From Pseudomonas guariconensis (GTDB lineage: Bacteria; Pseudomonadota; Gammaproteobacteria; Pseudomonadales; Pseudomonadaceae), in assembly GCF_024127895.1 (NCBI RefSeq), contig NZ_JAMYBK010000003.1, positions 248,001 to 312,000 of the forward strand: DNA of 64,000 nucleotides, read 5' to 3'. The position numbers and the translations under genes are program-made. Positions 42,426 through 51,237 of the stretch are shown piece after piece (position 1 is the first letter of the stretch; the number at the start of each line of letters is the position of its first letter). The notes under the pieces were generated by a model. It was given only the letters and a program-made list of their open reading frames with translations. It ran no database searches and was not told the origin of the DNA.

Positions 42426-44588
42426 TCAGGCCTTGCGCAGCGCCTGGGGATCGATGGGCAGGCTGCGCAGGCGCTTGCCGGTGGCGGCGAACACCGCGTT
42501 GACCACCGCCGGCGCCACCGTCACCGTGGCCACCTCGCCCAGGCCGCCCGGCGCCTCGGGGCTGTCGATGCGGAAGGTATCGAGCGTTGGTGTCTCGTTC
42601 AGGCGCAGCATCCGGTAGCTGTCGAAGTTGCCCTGCTCGACCCGGCCGTCCTTGAAAGTGATATTGCCGAACAGCGCCGCCGTCAGGCCGAACAGGGTGC
42701 CGCCCTGGACCTGTGCCACCACGCTGTCAGGGTTGATGGCGATGCCGCAGTCGACCACGGTGGTGATGCGTTCGACGGTAACGTTGCCGGCATCGTCCAC
42801 GCTCACCTCGGCCACCTGCGCCGAGTAGGTGCTGAAACAGTAGGTCAGAGCCAGGCCACGGCCCCTGCCGGCGGGCAAGGGATCGGCCCAGCCGGACTTG
42901 TCCTTGAGCGTTTCCAACACCTTCAGTGCCCGTGGGTGGGCCTCGAGCAACGGGTAGCGGAAGTCGAACGGGTCGCGCCCGGCCAGGTGCGCCAGCTCGT
43001 CCATCAGGCCCTCGACCATGAAGGCGTTCTGGGTATGCCCGACCCCGCGCCAGAACGCCGGCAGGATCCCCGCCGGCGGCTCGTGACGCACGTAGTGCAC
43101 CGCCAGGTTGGGGAAGGCATAGGGGCCGCAGGCATCGCGCACGGCATCACGGTCGACGCCATTGACGAAGGCCGCCGGCAACCAGCGGGCGAGGATCGAG
43201 CCGCCGGTGATCTTGTGGGTCCAGGCCACCGGCCTGCCCTCTTCGTCCAGCGCCGCGCTGAGGTGGTTGTAGTGATAGGGCCGCAGGGTGCTGTGGCGCG
43301 TGTCTTCCTCACGCGACCAGATGACCTTCAGCGGATAGTCCACCTGCTTGGCCAGCTTCACCGCGTCGCTGACGAAATCCACGTCCAGGCGGCGACCGAA
43401 ACCACCGCCGAGCAAGTGGTTGTGGACCGTCACGGCCTCTTCCGGCAGGCCGGTGATCTGCGCCGCCACGGCCTTGGCCCGGGCGGGCACCTGGCTCCCC
43501 AGCCATAGTTCGCAGGCGTCCTTGCGCACATGCACGGTGCAGTTGACCGGCTCCAGGCAAGCATGGGCCAGCCAGGGCACCTGGTACACCGCGTCGATAC
43601 GCTTGCTGGCCTTGGCCAGGGCTGAGGCGGCATCCCCCTCGACCCGCACCTGCACCCCCGGCTGTTCGGCCGCCTTGCGCATGGCTTCGAGCATCTGCGC
43701 GCTGGACATCCCGGCGTTGGCACCTTCGTTCCACTTCGGCTGGAGCAGCGCCATGCCCTTGCGCGCCGCCCCCATGTGATCGGCCACCACCGCCACGGCG
43801 TTGTCGCTGTGCAATACCTGGCGCACACCCGCGACCGCCAGGGCCGGCGCCGGGTCGACCTCGGCCAGGGTACCGCCGACCACCGGGCACAACTGGATCG
43901 CCGCCACCTTCATGCCGTCCGGGTGGGCGTCGATGCCGAACACCGCCTGGCCGTTGATCTTGTCTGGCGAATCGGTACGCGGCGCCGGCGTGCCGATCAG
44001 CTTGAAGTCCTTCGGGTCCTTCAGCGGGATCTGCTCCGGCAGCGGCAGGCCGGCGGCGGCATCCACCAACTCGCCGTAGGCCAGCTGGCGGCCACTGCCT
44101 GGGTGCAGCACCTTGCCCTGCTCGGCCCGGCAACTGGCTGGGTCGACCTTCCACTGCGAGGCCGCTGCGGCTACCAGCAGGATACGCGCCGCCGCGCCCG
44201 CCTCGCGCAGCGGCTTCCAGTTGCCCGGCACCGAGGTCGAGCCCCCCGTGACCTGGAAGCCCAGCACCGGGTTGGCGTAGCGTTTGTCGTCGGCCGGAGC
44301 ATGCTCGACGGTGACCTGGTCGAGGCCGACTTCCAGCTCTTCGGCGATCAACGCCGGCATCGAGGTGTAGGTGCCCTGGCCCATCTCCACCGGTTGGATG
44401 GTCAGGTAGACATGGCCCTGGCGATCGATGCGCACGTAGGCGTTGGGCGCGAATGCTGCCGCTTCGGCCTGCACGGCACGCACGCCCAGCGGCAAGGCGA
44501 AGCTGATCAGCAGCCCGCCGCCGACAGCGGCGCTGGCCTTGAGGAAACCACGCCGGCTGAAGCCTGGGGCAGGTTCATGGCGGGTCAT
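42426..44588 (-). CDS. iorB: Isoquinoline 1-oxidoreductase-type molybdenum hydroxylase, large subunit
   Basis: 720 residues. The N-terminus has a Tat signal, SRRGFLKASAAVGGGLLIS, so the enzyme is exported folded to the periplasm. The body is an aldehyde-oxidase/xanthine-dehydrogenase Mo-binding subunit: VYLTIQPVEMGQGTYTSMPA, GGGFGRRLDVDFV, PAFWRGVGHTQNAF, and near the end PEAPGGLGEVATVT with the active-site Glu region. Such enzymes hydroxylate N-heterocycles or oxidise aldehydes. The true substrate is unknown. It starts 1 bp after the small-subunit stop. No cytochrome-c subunit gene follows. Confidence 0.9.
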   Translation of the reverse strand: MTRHEPAPGFSRRGFLKASAAVGGGLLISFALPLGVRAVQAEAAAFAPNAYVRIDRQGHVYLTIQPVEMGQGTYTSMPALIAEELEVGLDQVTVEHAPADDKRYANPVLGFQVTGGSTSVPGNWKPLREAGAAARILLVAAAASQWKVDPASCRAEQGKVLHPGSGRQLAYGELVDAAAGLPLPEQIPLKDPKDFKLIGTPAPRTDSPDKINGQAVFGIDAHPDGMKVAAIQLCPVVGGTLAEVDPAPALAVAGVRQVLHSDNAVAVVADHMGAARKGMALLQPKWNEGANAGMSSAQMLEAMRKAAEQPGVQVRVEGDAASALAKASKRIDAVYQVPWLAHACLEPVNCTVHVRKDACELWLGSQVPARAKAVAAQITGLPEEAVTVHNHLLGGGFGRRLDVDFVSDAVKLAKQVDYPLKVIWSREEDTRHSTLRPYHYNHLSAALDEEGRPVAWTHKITGGSILARWLPAAFVNGVDRDAVRDACGPYAFPNLAVHYVRHEPPAGILPAFWRGVGHTQNAFMVEGLMDELAHLAGRDPFDFRYPLLEAHPRALKVLETLKDKSGWADPLPAGRGRGLALTYCFSTYSAQVAEVSVDDAGNVTVERITTVVDCGIAINPDSVVAQVQGGTLFGLTAALFGNITFKDGRVEQGNFDSYRMLRLNETPTLDTFRIDSPEAPGGLGEVATVTVAPAVVNAVFAATGKRLRSLPIDPQALRKA

Positions 44589-44589
44589 G

Positions 44590-45054
44590 TCACACCTCCA
44601 CCTGGCCGGAGGCGGTCTTGATCGCCTGGCGGATACGCACATAGGTGCCGCAGCGACAGATGTTGCCGGACATGGCGCCGTCGATCGCGGCATCGTCCGG
44701 CGTGGGGTTGCTGGCCAGCAGCGCGGTCGCCGACATGATCTGGCCGGTTTGGCAATAGCCGCACTGGACCACTTCGTGCTTGAGCCAGGCGGCCTGCACG
44801 CGCTTGCCCAGCTCGGTCTGGCCAATGCCTTCGATGGTGGTGATGTCCGCACCGGCCAGGGCGCCGACCGGCATCATGCAGGCGCGCACCGCCGAGCCGT
44901 TCATGTGCACCGTGCAGGCCCCGCACAGGGACAGGCCGCAGCCGAACTTGGTGCCGGTCATGCCCAGCACGTCGCGCAAGACCCAGAGCAGCGGCGTGTC
45001 GTCCTCGACCTCCACCTGATGCTCATGGCCGTTGATCTTCAGGGTGTGGACCAT
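44590..45054 (-). CDS. iorA: Isoquinoline 1-oxidoreductase-type [2Fe-2S] small subunit
   Basis: 154 residues. Two iron-sulphur clusters: a plant-type one with [17 protein letters not shown], and a helical one with [12 protein letters not shown] and [12 protein letters not shown]. It passes electrons from the Mo site of IorB. The start ATG 45054 follows GAGGAG; an in-frame GTG at 45087 is less likely. First gene of the iorAB pair and divergent from a MocA-like gene across 238 bp in which I see no clear promoter. Confidence 0.93.
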   Translation of the reverse strand: MVHTLKINGHEHQVEVEDDTPLLWVLRDVLGMTGTKFGCGLSLCGACTVHMNGSAVRACMMPVGALAGADITTIEGIGQTELGKRVQAAWLKHEVVQCGYCQTGQIMSATALLASNPTPDDAAIDGAMSGNICRCGTYVRIRQAIKTASGQVEV

Positions 45055-45292
45055 TGGACGATCTCCTCGGGGGTGTTGGGCGCTCACGGCTTGTCGTTAT
45101 CGTTCTGGGCCCGGCCTTCGCGGCCTCGGGCGGGTAACCTGTAAAGGGTAGTGACTGGAGCGCGAGGGAAAAACCGCGCAAGGCTGCAAGCGGCATGAAG
45201 GCAAACTTAATGATCACGGCAACGCTGCCAGCCCGCGATTGCATCGGCGTGCCCTGCACAGTACGGTGATGCCCACACCCAAGGAGCCCCGC

Positions 45293-45883
45293 ATGACCAC
45301 CACCGCTGTCGCCCTCGTCCTGGCCGCCGGCCGCAGCCAACGCTTCGGCAGCGACAAGCGCCAGCAGCGCCTGGACACCGGCCAGACCCTGCTCGAAGCC
45401 AGCCTGGCTTTGCCCTGCGCGCGGCTGGCCGAGGTCTGGCTGGCCTTGCGCGATGACGACCGCGCCCCGGCCACGCTGCCGGCCAAGGTGCGCGTGCTGC
45501 AGTCCGGCGCCAGCCGCCTGGGCCTGGGGCACAGCATCGCCGCGAGCGTCGAGCGCATCGCCCAGGCCAGCGATGCACAGGTCCTGGCCCTGTTCCTCGC
45601 CGACATGCCCTTCATCCGCCCGGCCACCTTCGAGGCCCTGCTCGCCTGTGCCGATGCCGCGCACATCTGCCGCCCCGCCTACCAGGGCCGCCCAGGGCAT
45701 CCGGTGCTGTTCGGCCGCGCCTTCTGGCCCGCGCTGTGCCTGCTCGAAGGCGACAACGGTGCCCGCGCCGTGCTGCAGGCCCACCCTGGGGCGGTACGCA
45801 CGGTGGACGTGGCCGATCCAGGTGTGCTGCTGGACATCGACCGCCCTGCCGACCTGCCGAGTAGCGGCCAGCGTCTAGACTGA
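45293..45883 (+). CDS. MocA/MobA-like nucleotidyltransferase
   Basis: 196 residues. The N-terminal nucleotide loop LAAGRSQRFGSDKRQQ is that of molybdenum-cofactor cytidylyl- or guanylyltransferases; LALFLADMPFIRPATF holds the metal-binding Asp, and GRPGHPVLFGRAFW is the third conserved block. It would attach CMP to Mo-pterin for enzymes of the xanthine-oxidase family, which fits its place beside iorAB. The start ATG 45293 has AAGGAG 6 nt upstream. XdhC, its usual partner, survives here only as a fragment. Confidence 0.87.
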   Translation: MTTTAVALVLAAGRSQRFGSDKRQQRLDTGQTLLEASLALPCARLAEVWLALRDDDRAPATLPAKVRVLQSGASRLGLGHSIAASVERIAQASDAQVLALFLADMPFIRPATFEALLACADAAHICRPAYQGRPGHPVLFGRAFWPALCLLEGDNGARAVLQAHPGAVRTVDVADPGVLLDIDRPADLPSSGQRLD

Positions 45884-45961
45884 AGAAGGAATTCCCGCGC
45901 CACTTGGCCCGGACAACCAGCACCGGCATGAACGGGGGGCTGCCGTACGTGGAGGTGTGAG

Positions 45962-46852
45962 ATGAGCCAGTTCAAGCGATTGTTCGTCATGCTTGGCCCG
46001 CAGATGCGCCACACACCCGCCCTGCAGCGGGCGGCGGCGCTGGCCGAATCCAGCGGGGCGTTGCTGGATATCAACGTCTTCGTCGACGATGTCGACACCT
46101 TCGGCTTGATGAGCGATGGCCGCGAGCGCGAGCGACTGCTCGAGCACAATCGCCAATGGCTGGCCGACGAGGCCGAACAACTGCGCACCGCCGGCCTGGA
46201 CGTGTCCACCGAACTGCTGCTGACCCGCGACCCGTTGGCCAGCGTGCTGGAACAGGTCGAGCGGCTGGGATGCGACCTGCTGGTCAAGGACGTGCAGCAC
46301 GAACCGGTGCTCAAGCGCTTGCTGGTCACGCCGCTGGACTGGCAACTGCTCAAGGACAGCCCGGTCGCCGTGCACCTGGTCAGCGAGATCCGCCTGCCCT
46401 TGCCCCGGCAGATCGCCGCTGCTGTCGACCTCAACAGCCATGGCGCCGGCGAGCACCTGGACGAGCAGGTGATCCGCAGTGCCCATGCCCTGGCCTTGCA
46501 ATGCAACGCCGAGCTGCACCTGCTGCACGTGTGCGACGCGGCCAAGACCCATATCGCCGATTTCGGTGCCGGCACGGTGACCATGCCCGGTTTCGACGCC
46601 AGCGTACGCACAGCGCAGCGCACAGCCTTCAACCGCCTGGGCGATCATCACCAGATCGACCTGGAGCGCCGGCATTTCCTCGAAGGGCCGGCCATCCGGG
46701 CGATCGCCCAGTTCGTCGGCCAGAGCCGGATGGATGTGATCGTCATGGGCAACCACCGCCACGATGCCATGCAGACCTTCCTCGGCGGGACCACGGCCCA
46801 TGTGATCGAGCATTCGCTGTGCAACGTATTGGCGATCAAAGCGGTGCGCTGA
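45962..46852 (+). CDS. Tandem universal stress protein (two UspA domains)
   Basis: 296 residues. Domain 1 (about 1-145) starts FKRLFVMLGPQ and lacks a clear ATP loop: the usual G-x2-G is replaced by DVQHEPVLKRLLVTPLD. Domain 2 (about 150-296) starts LPRQIAAAVDLN and ends with MGNHRHDAMQTFLGGTTAHV and LCNVLAIKAVR, close to the UspE form. UspE-type proteins work under energy stress and starvation. The ribosome site GGAGG lies just upstream of ATG 45962. The gene stands alone between the MocA-like gene and convergent pagL. Confidence 0.9.
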   Translation: MSQFKRLFVMLGPQMRHTPALQRAAALAESSGALLDINVFVDDVDTFGLMSDGRERERLLEHNRQWLADEAEQLRTAGLDVSTELLLTRDPLASVLEQVERLGCDLLVKDVQHEPVLKRLLVTPLDWQLLKDSPVAVHLVSEIRLPLPRQIAAAVDLNSHGAGEHLDEQVIRSAHALALQCNAELHLLHVCDAAKTHIADFGAGTVTMPGFDASVRTAQRTAFNRLGDHHQIDLERRHFLEGPAIRAIAQFVGQSRMDVIVMGNHRHDAMQTFLGGTTAHVIEHSLCNVLAIKAVR

Positions 46853-46887
46853 GGCGGCTGGTCCCATGCCGGTCAGCAAGCGATAGG

Positions 46888-46996
46888 GGGCTGCTGTGCA
46901 GCCCATCGCCGGCGAGCCGGCTCCCAGGGCCGCGCCGTTCTTGAGGTCGGCGCCAAATTTGTGGGGCTTGCCAGCGATGGGGCGCGAAGCGGCCCC
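46888..46996. repeat. Hairpin plus REP-like sequence between convergent genes
   Basis: GGGCTGC-TGT-GCAGCCC at 46888-46904 is followed by a CGCCGGCGAGCCGGCTCCCA palindrome and, at 46979-46996, GGGGCGCGAAGCGGCCCC, an imperfect member of the recurring hairpin set. It probably terminates both the USP and pagL transcripts. Confidence 0.6.
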
Positions 46997-47025
46997 AACG
47001 CTCCCATCCTGGGGAGCAACGCCGA

Positions 47026-47547
47026 TCAGAAGCCCTTGCTGTAGTACAGCGAGTACGACTCGATGCCGTCGTTCGGCTGCTTGAGGCCAGCGTTGGAATA
47101 GTGGATCGCACGCAAGCCGACCTTCTGCTCGCCCGGCAGCTTCAGGCCGAAGCCGAGGCGGTCCTCGAAGTTGACCGACGAGCCCAGGCGCTGGTCGCCG
47201 ACGTCGGTCTTGGAGAACGCCGCCAGGCCGATACCGGCCTCGATGAACGGGGTGTAGGTGAAACCGCTGAACTCATAGACGAACACCGGGCTGAACGACA
47301 GCGAATGGGCGCCGCTGGCCTCGCCACCTTCCCAATAGGTGTAGGCCGCATCCCAGTAGCCGGTCAGGTGGCCGGTGTTGCTTTCGAACCACTTCTTGTC
47401 CCAGTCGAACGACAGGCCGACACGGTAGGTCATGTCGCCCTGGCCGGTGGCGCCAACGGCGCCGGAAACCTGGGCGGCCTGCGCCAGGCTGGCGCCGGCG
47501 AAAGCCAGCACAGCGGCGGCCAACGAAGCGGCGAGACGGGTTTTCAT
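47026..47547 (-). CDS. pagL: Lipid A 3-O-deacylase PagL
   Basis: 173-residue outer-membrane beta-barrel enzyme. A signal peptide ends near residue 25 (LAQA-AQV). The catalytic residues are in place: His149 and Ser151 in RAIHYSNAGL and Glu163 in NDGIES, the same precursor positions as in P. aeruginosa PagL. The last residue is Phe. It removes the 3-O-linked acyl chain of lipid A. The start ATG 47547 has GGAG 9 nt upstream; ATG 47556 lies against the ribosome site and is unlikely. The gene stands alone, with 254 bp upstream holding only AT-rich promoter-like DNA. Confidence 0.93.
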   Translation of the reverse strand: MKTRLAASLAAAVLAFAGASLAQAAQVSGAVGATGQGDMTYRVGLSFDWDKKWFESNTGHLTGYWDAAYTYWEGGEASGAHSLSFSPVFVYEFSGFTYTPFIEAGIGLAAFSKTDVGDQRLGSSVNFEDRLGFGLKLPGEQKVGLRAIHYSNAGLKQPNDGIESYSLYYSKGF

Positions 47548-47801
47548 CAATGACATCTCCTGATGGTCTTCACGGACAGGCCAGCCCCCATGGCTTGCGG
47601 CCTGTTGGCAATCGGGGGCTCGTGCCCCTCGTTCTCGCTTGTTTAACCCGGCGCATCCAGCCAGGTAACAAGGCGTAATACTTTTCGGATTATCGACCAG
47701 ATAAACGGAAAGTTGAAAGGTATATGCCACTATTGGCTAAGACACACTGTTCCATTTGTGTAAGTAGTTTCGCTTTTTGCGCATGACAGTTCCCGACCCG
47801 C

Positions 47802-48548
47802 TCAGTCGTACTCCGCCTCCTCATGTTCCCCTAGCAGGCGCCGCTGCCGTGGCGTGGCCGCCGCCAGCACCTCGGGATTGAACTGCCATGCCAGGTCCGG
47901 CGAGAACTTCTGCGCCACCATGCGCCGGCCGTAGTGCACCTGGAGCATGTCGCGTACCTGCCCGGCGCTGCTGTTGGCGCCGCCGCTGTGCCAGACGTCA
48001 CTGCGAAATACCAATGCATCGCCCGCCTGGCACAGGACCGGGCGCGCGTCCTGCCCCTGCCAACTGTCCTCGCCTGCCTGCGGCGGGCGCCCGGCGCGAT
48101 GGCTGCCGGGCACGATCCAGGTCGGGCCGATGGCCTCGTCGATGTCACACAGGTACAGGTGGGCGGTGAGGATCTGCATCGGCAGGCTGAAGCCCTGCCG
48201 CGCGCGGACCCAGTCCGGCAGCGCCATGGGCAGGTGGTCCAGGTGCAGGCCCATGCCCGGGTAGCCGGGATGGCTGCGCCAGGCGGTCTGGCCGATCACA
48301 TGGCAGTCCTGGCCCAGCGCAGCCTCGGCCAGCGCGATCACCGGCGGCAGGTCGAGAAACGGCAACCACAGTGGGTCGCGGTTGAACACGCACTTGTAGT
48401 GTTCCAGCAGGCCCTGGTAGTCCCAATGGATCGGTTGCAGGTCATCGATGGCGCAACGCAGCAAGGCGATCTGCAAGGGTTCGAGGACGCGGGGCAGCAG
48501 CGCATAGCCACGGTCGTGCAACGCTTGCAGCTGGGCATCCAGGCTCAT
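47802..48548 (-). CDS. Phytanoyl-CoA dioxygenase (PhyH) family protein
   Basis: 248 residues, a 2-oxoglutarate/Fe(II) oxygenase fold. The iron site is HLDHLPMALPD (His-x-Asp) and the distal His in DVWHSGGANSS; an Arg in the last block (QVHYGRRM) is suited to bind 2-oxoglutarate. GPTWIVPGSHRAGRPP is the typical PhyH loop. Substrates in this family vary widely (lipids, ectoine, halogenation targets). There is no neighbouring pathway gene, so the substrate is unknown. The start ATG 48548 has GGAG 8 nt upstream. Confidence 0.82.
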   Translation of the reverse strand: MSLDAQLQALHDRGYALLPRVLEPLQIALLRCAIDDLQPIHWDYQGLLEHYKCVFNRDPLWLPFLDLPPVIALAEAALGQDCHVIGQTAWRSHPGYPGMGLHLDHLPMALPDWVRARQGFSLPMQILTAHLYLCDIDEAIGPTWIVPGSHRAGRPPQAGEDSWQGQDARPVLCQAGDALVFRSDVWHSGGANSSAGQVRDMLQVHYGRRMVAQKFSPDLAWQFNPEVLAAATPRQRRLLGEHEEAEYD

Positions 48549-48567
48549 GAGGGGGGCTCCCGGAAGA

Positions 48568-48784
48568 TGGCCTACACCCCAATGCCGGTCAGTTAAGACT
48601 TTCAGTTGTCATTTGGGGCCGCTTCGCGCCCCATCGCCGGCAAGCCGGCTCCCACACTGTCCGTGCAAACCGCATCATGTGTGGTCGCCGCAGTCCCTGT
48701 GGGAGCCGGCTTGCCGGCGATGGGCTGCAAGGTAGCCCCAAAATGACAAAGCGCCGCTTAACTGACTGACATTGGCCTACACCC
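48568..48784. repeat. Palindromic REP-pair element flanked by a 12-bp direct repeat
   Basis: The unit has near-inverted ends: CCAATGCCGGTCAGTTAAG at 48579-48597 and the inverse of CCAATGTCAGTCAGTTAAG at its right end, 17 of 19 matching. Inside each arm come TTTGGGGC blocks and CGCCGGCAAGCCGGCTCCCA in opposite orientation. TGGCCTACACCC occurs at 48568-48579 and again at 48773-48784, in direct orientation. It looks like a REPIN or a MITE-like insertion with a target-site duplication. No transposase is within the window. Confidence 0.7.
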
Positions 48785-48833
48785 TGTTCGACGCCCCCAG
48801 GGCCGCTGCGTTCGAACCATGGCGGGCCGTCGG

Positions 48834-49700
48834 TCAGGCGGCCCGGCGCTCCTCCAGCAGCTTGACGAACATGCTCAGGCTGCGCGACACCGTGCCCCGC
48901 CGCCATACCAGCCAGGTCTTGAGGTAGCGGAAGTCCTCCGACAACGGCCAGACGCTCACCGTGCTGCAGCCGGGCATGCTGTCGAGCATGCTGCGTGGCA
49001 TCAGTGCCAGGCCCGCACCGGCGCTGACGCAGGCGAGCATGCCGTGATAGGACTCCATCTCGTGGATTTTGCCCGGCACGGCGTTGTCCTGGACGAACCA
49101 GTTCTCGAAGTGATGGCGGTACGAGCAGTTGGCGCGAAAGGCATAGATGTTCTCGCCGTTGACGTCACGGGCGCGGCCCACCGGGGCGTGGTTGAGCGGC
49201 GCGATGATGACCATCTCCTCCTCGAACACCGGCATGCCCTCGAGGGTCGGATGCAGCACCGGGCCATCCACGAAGGCCGCCACCAAGCGCCCCGACAGCA
49301 CGCCTTCGAGCATGGTCCCCGAGGGGCCGGTGGACAGGTCCAGGTCGACCTTGGGGTAGCGCTGGTTGTAGGCCGCCAGCAGGCCCGGGATGCGCACTGC
49401 CGCGGTACTCTCCAGCGAGCCGAGGGCGAAGGTACCCTGGGGATCCTCCCCCGCCACGGTCAGCCGCGCCTCGTGCACCAGGTCGAGGATGCGCCGGGTG
49501 TATTCGAGGAAGTTCCAGCCAGCCGGCGACAGGCGCAGACGGCTCTTCTCGCGGATGAACAACGCCACGCCCAGGTCTTCTTCCAACTGCTTGATACGGG
49601 TGGTCAGGTTCGACGGCACCCGATGGATATGCTGGGCAGCGGCGCTGATGCTGCCATGCTCGGCCACGGCCTTGAAGATCTCCAGTTGCACCAGGTCCAC
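48834..49700 (-). CDS. LysR-family regulator
   Basis: 288 residues from GTG 49700, with GGAG 8 nt upstream. The DNA-binding domain reads [20 protein letters not shown] then [20 protein letters not shown], and the effector domain starts [19 protein letters not shown]. It is divergent from the succinate-semialdehyde dehydrogenase gene by 106 bp and probably controls it. The group resembles PutR-like regulators; the inducer is unknown. Confidence 0.88.
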   Translation of the reverse strand: MDLVQLEIFKAVAEHGSISAAAQHIHRVPSNLTTRIKQLEEDLGVALFIREKSRLRLSPAGWNFLEYTRRILDLVHEARLTVAGEDPQGTFALGSLESTAAVRIPGLLAAYNQRYPKVDLDLSTGPSGTMLEGVLSGRLVAAFVDGPVLHPTLEGMPVFEEEMVIIAPLNHAPVGRARDVNGENIYAFRANCSYRHHFENWFVQDNAVPGKIHEMESYHGMLACVSAGAGLALMPRSMLDSMPGCSTVSVWPLSEDFRYLKTWLVWRRGTVSRSLSMFVKLLEERRAA

Positions 49701-49806
49701 GGTCTTTCTCCAATCGTGAATGTTCCGCTCATTATTATTCAGTTTTCATTAAAGCCGCACACCACTAGTCTGGGCGCCAGTCGGATACAACAACGAGGAG
49801 CCCGCC

Positions 49807-51192
49807 ATGAGCGAGATCAGCAGCCTGACCCATGCCATTTCCGTCGACCCGTACAGCGGCGAACGGATCGGCCACTATCCCTTCGACACCGACGCCGCAC
49901 TGGAAGCGGCGCTGCAACGCGCCAAGGCAGGCTTTGCCCAGTGGCGCCGAGTGTCGCTGGGTCAGCGCAGCGAATACCTGCTCGCCCTGGCGACCGCCCT
50001 GCTGGCCAACCAGGAAGCCTTCGCGCAGATGATCGCCCGCGAGATCGGCAAGCCGATCACCCAGGCCCGTGGCGAAGTGAGCAAGTGCGTCGGCCTGTGC
50101 CAGTGGTACGCCGAGCACGGCCCGGCCATGCTCGCGCCGGAACCGACCCAGATCGACAAGGCCCGCATCGAATACCGCCCGCTGGGCCCGATCCTGGCGG
50201 TGATGCCGTGGAACTTCCCGCTCTGGCAAGTCCTGCGTGGCGCGGTCCCGGCATTGCTGGCCGGTAACACCTACGTGCTCAAGCATGCGCCGAACGTGAT
50301 GGGCAGCGCCTACCTACTGCTGGAGCTGTTCAAGCAGGCCGGGCTGCCCGAGGGCGTGTTCGAGGTGATCAATGTCGCCCCGGAAGGCGTCACCCGTGCC
50401 ATCCAGGACCCACGCATCGCCGCCGTCACCCTGACGGGCAGCGTACGCGCCGGCATGGCCATCGGTGCCCAGGCCGGCGCTGCGCTGAAGAAGTGCGTGC
50501 TCGAGCTGGGGGGCAGCGATCCGTTCATCGTCCTGGCCGATGCGGACCTGGATGCGGCGGTCAAGGCCGCTGTCATCGGTCGCTACCAGAACACCGGCCA
50601 GGTCTGCGCCGCGGCCAAGCGCCTGATCGTCGAGGCCAGCATCGTCGAGGAGTTCACCCGCCGGTTCGTCGAGGCCACGCGCCAGCTGAAGGTCGGCAAC
50701 CCGCTGGAGGACGATACCTACATCGGCCCGATGGCCCGCTATGACCTGCGCGACGAGCTGGACGGCCAGGTCCAGGCCACCCTGGCCGAAGGCGCCACCC
50801 TGCTGCTCGGCGGTCACAAGCTCGAGGGGGCCGGCAACTTCTACGCCCCGACGGTCTTCGCCGACGTGACGCCGGCCATGACGGCCTTCAGGCAAGAGCT
50901 GTTCGGCCCGGTGGCGGCGATCATCAGCGCCCGCGATGCCGACCACGCAGTGGAGCTGGCCAACGACAGCGAGTTCGGCTTGGCCTCGACGATCTACACC
51001 GCCGATCTGGCCCTGGCCGAGCGCATGACCGAGGCGCTGGACACCGGTGGCGTGTTCATCAACGGCTACTGTGCCTCCGACCCCCGCGTGGCCTTCGGTG
51101 GCGTGAAGAAAAGCGGCTTCGGGCGAGAGCTGTCGCACTTCGGCGTGCGCGAGTTCTGCAACGTGCAGACGGTGTGGCTGGATCGCAACTGA
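49807..51192 (+). CDS. sad: NAD-dependent succinate-semialdehyde dehydrogenase (Sad/YneI type)
   Basis: 461 residues. Cofactor loop MPWNFPLWQVLRGAVPALL, TLTGSVRAG, general-base Glu in LELGGSDPF, catalytic Cys in YQNTGQVCAAAKR, and EELFGPV-like QELFGPVAA. The short length and NTGQVCAAAKR block match the Sad/YneI branch, not GabD. It oxidises succinic semialdehyde, the end of GABA and putrescine breakdown, to succinate. The start ATG 49807 has GAGGAG 6 nt upstream. It is next to polyamine-type genes, which supports the assignment. Confidence 0.88.
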   Translation: MSEISSLTHAISVDPYSGERIGHYPFDTDAALEAALQRAKAGFAQWRRVSLGQRSEYLLALATALLANQEAFAQMIAREIGKPITQARGEVSKCVGLCQWYAEHGPAMLAPEPTQIDKARIEYRPLGPILAVMPWNFPLWQVLRGAVPALLAGNTYVLKHAPNVMGSAYLLLELFKQAGLPEGVFEVINVAPEGVTRAIQDPRIAAVTLTGSVRAGMAIGAQAGAALKKCVLELGGSDPFIVLADADLDAAVKAAVIGRYQNTGQVCAAAKRLIVEASIVEEFTRRFVEATRQLKVGNPLEDDTYIGPMARYDLRDELDGQVQATLAEGATLLLGGHKLEGAGNFYAPTVFADVTPAMTAFRQELFGPVAAIISARDADHAVELANDSEFGLASTIYTADLALAERMTEALDTGGVFINGYCASDPRVAFGGVKKSGFGRELSHFGVREFCNVQTVWLDRN

Positions 51193-51200
51193 TTCCGACC

Positions 51201-51219
51201 GGGGCCGCATCGCGGCCCC
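51201..51219. terminator. Bidirectional terminator between sad and the AraC gene
   Basis: GGGGCCGC-ATC-GCGGCCCC is a perfect 8-bp stem between two convergent genes, 8 bp after the sad stop. Confidence 0.75.
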
Positions 51220-51237
51220 AGATGGACCCTGGCCCCC

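Noticed and set aside
42148..42618. Open frame reading through the xdhC remnant into the opposite strand of iorB
   Set aside because: Only a few codons resemble XdhC; the rest is antisense to iorB and not conserved in character.
48568..48784. Possible small gene inside the palindromic element
   Set aside because: Short frames occur on both strands (e.g. 48547-48735) but consist of the repeat itself, and the sequence is structural rather than coding.
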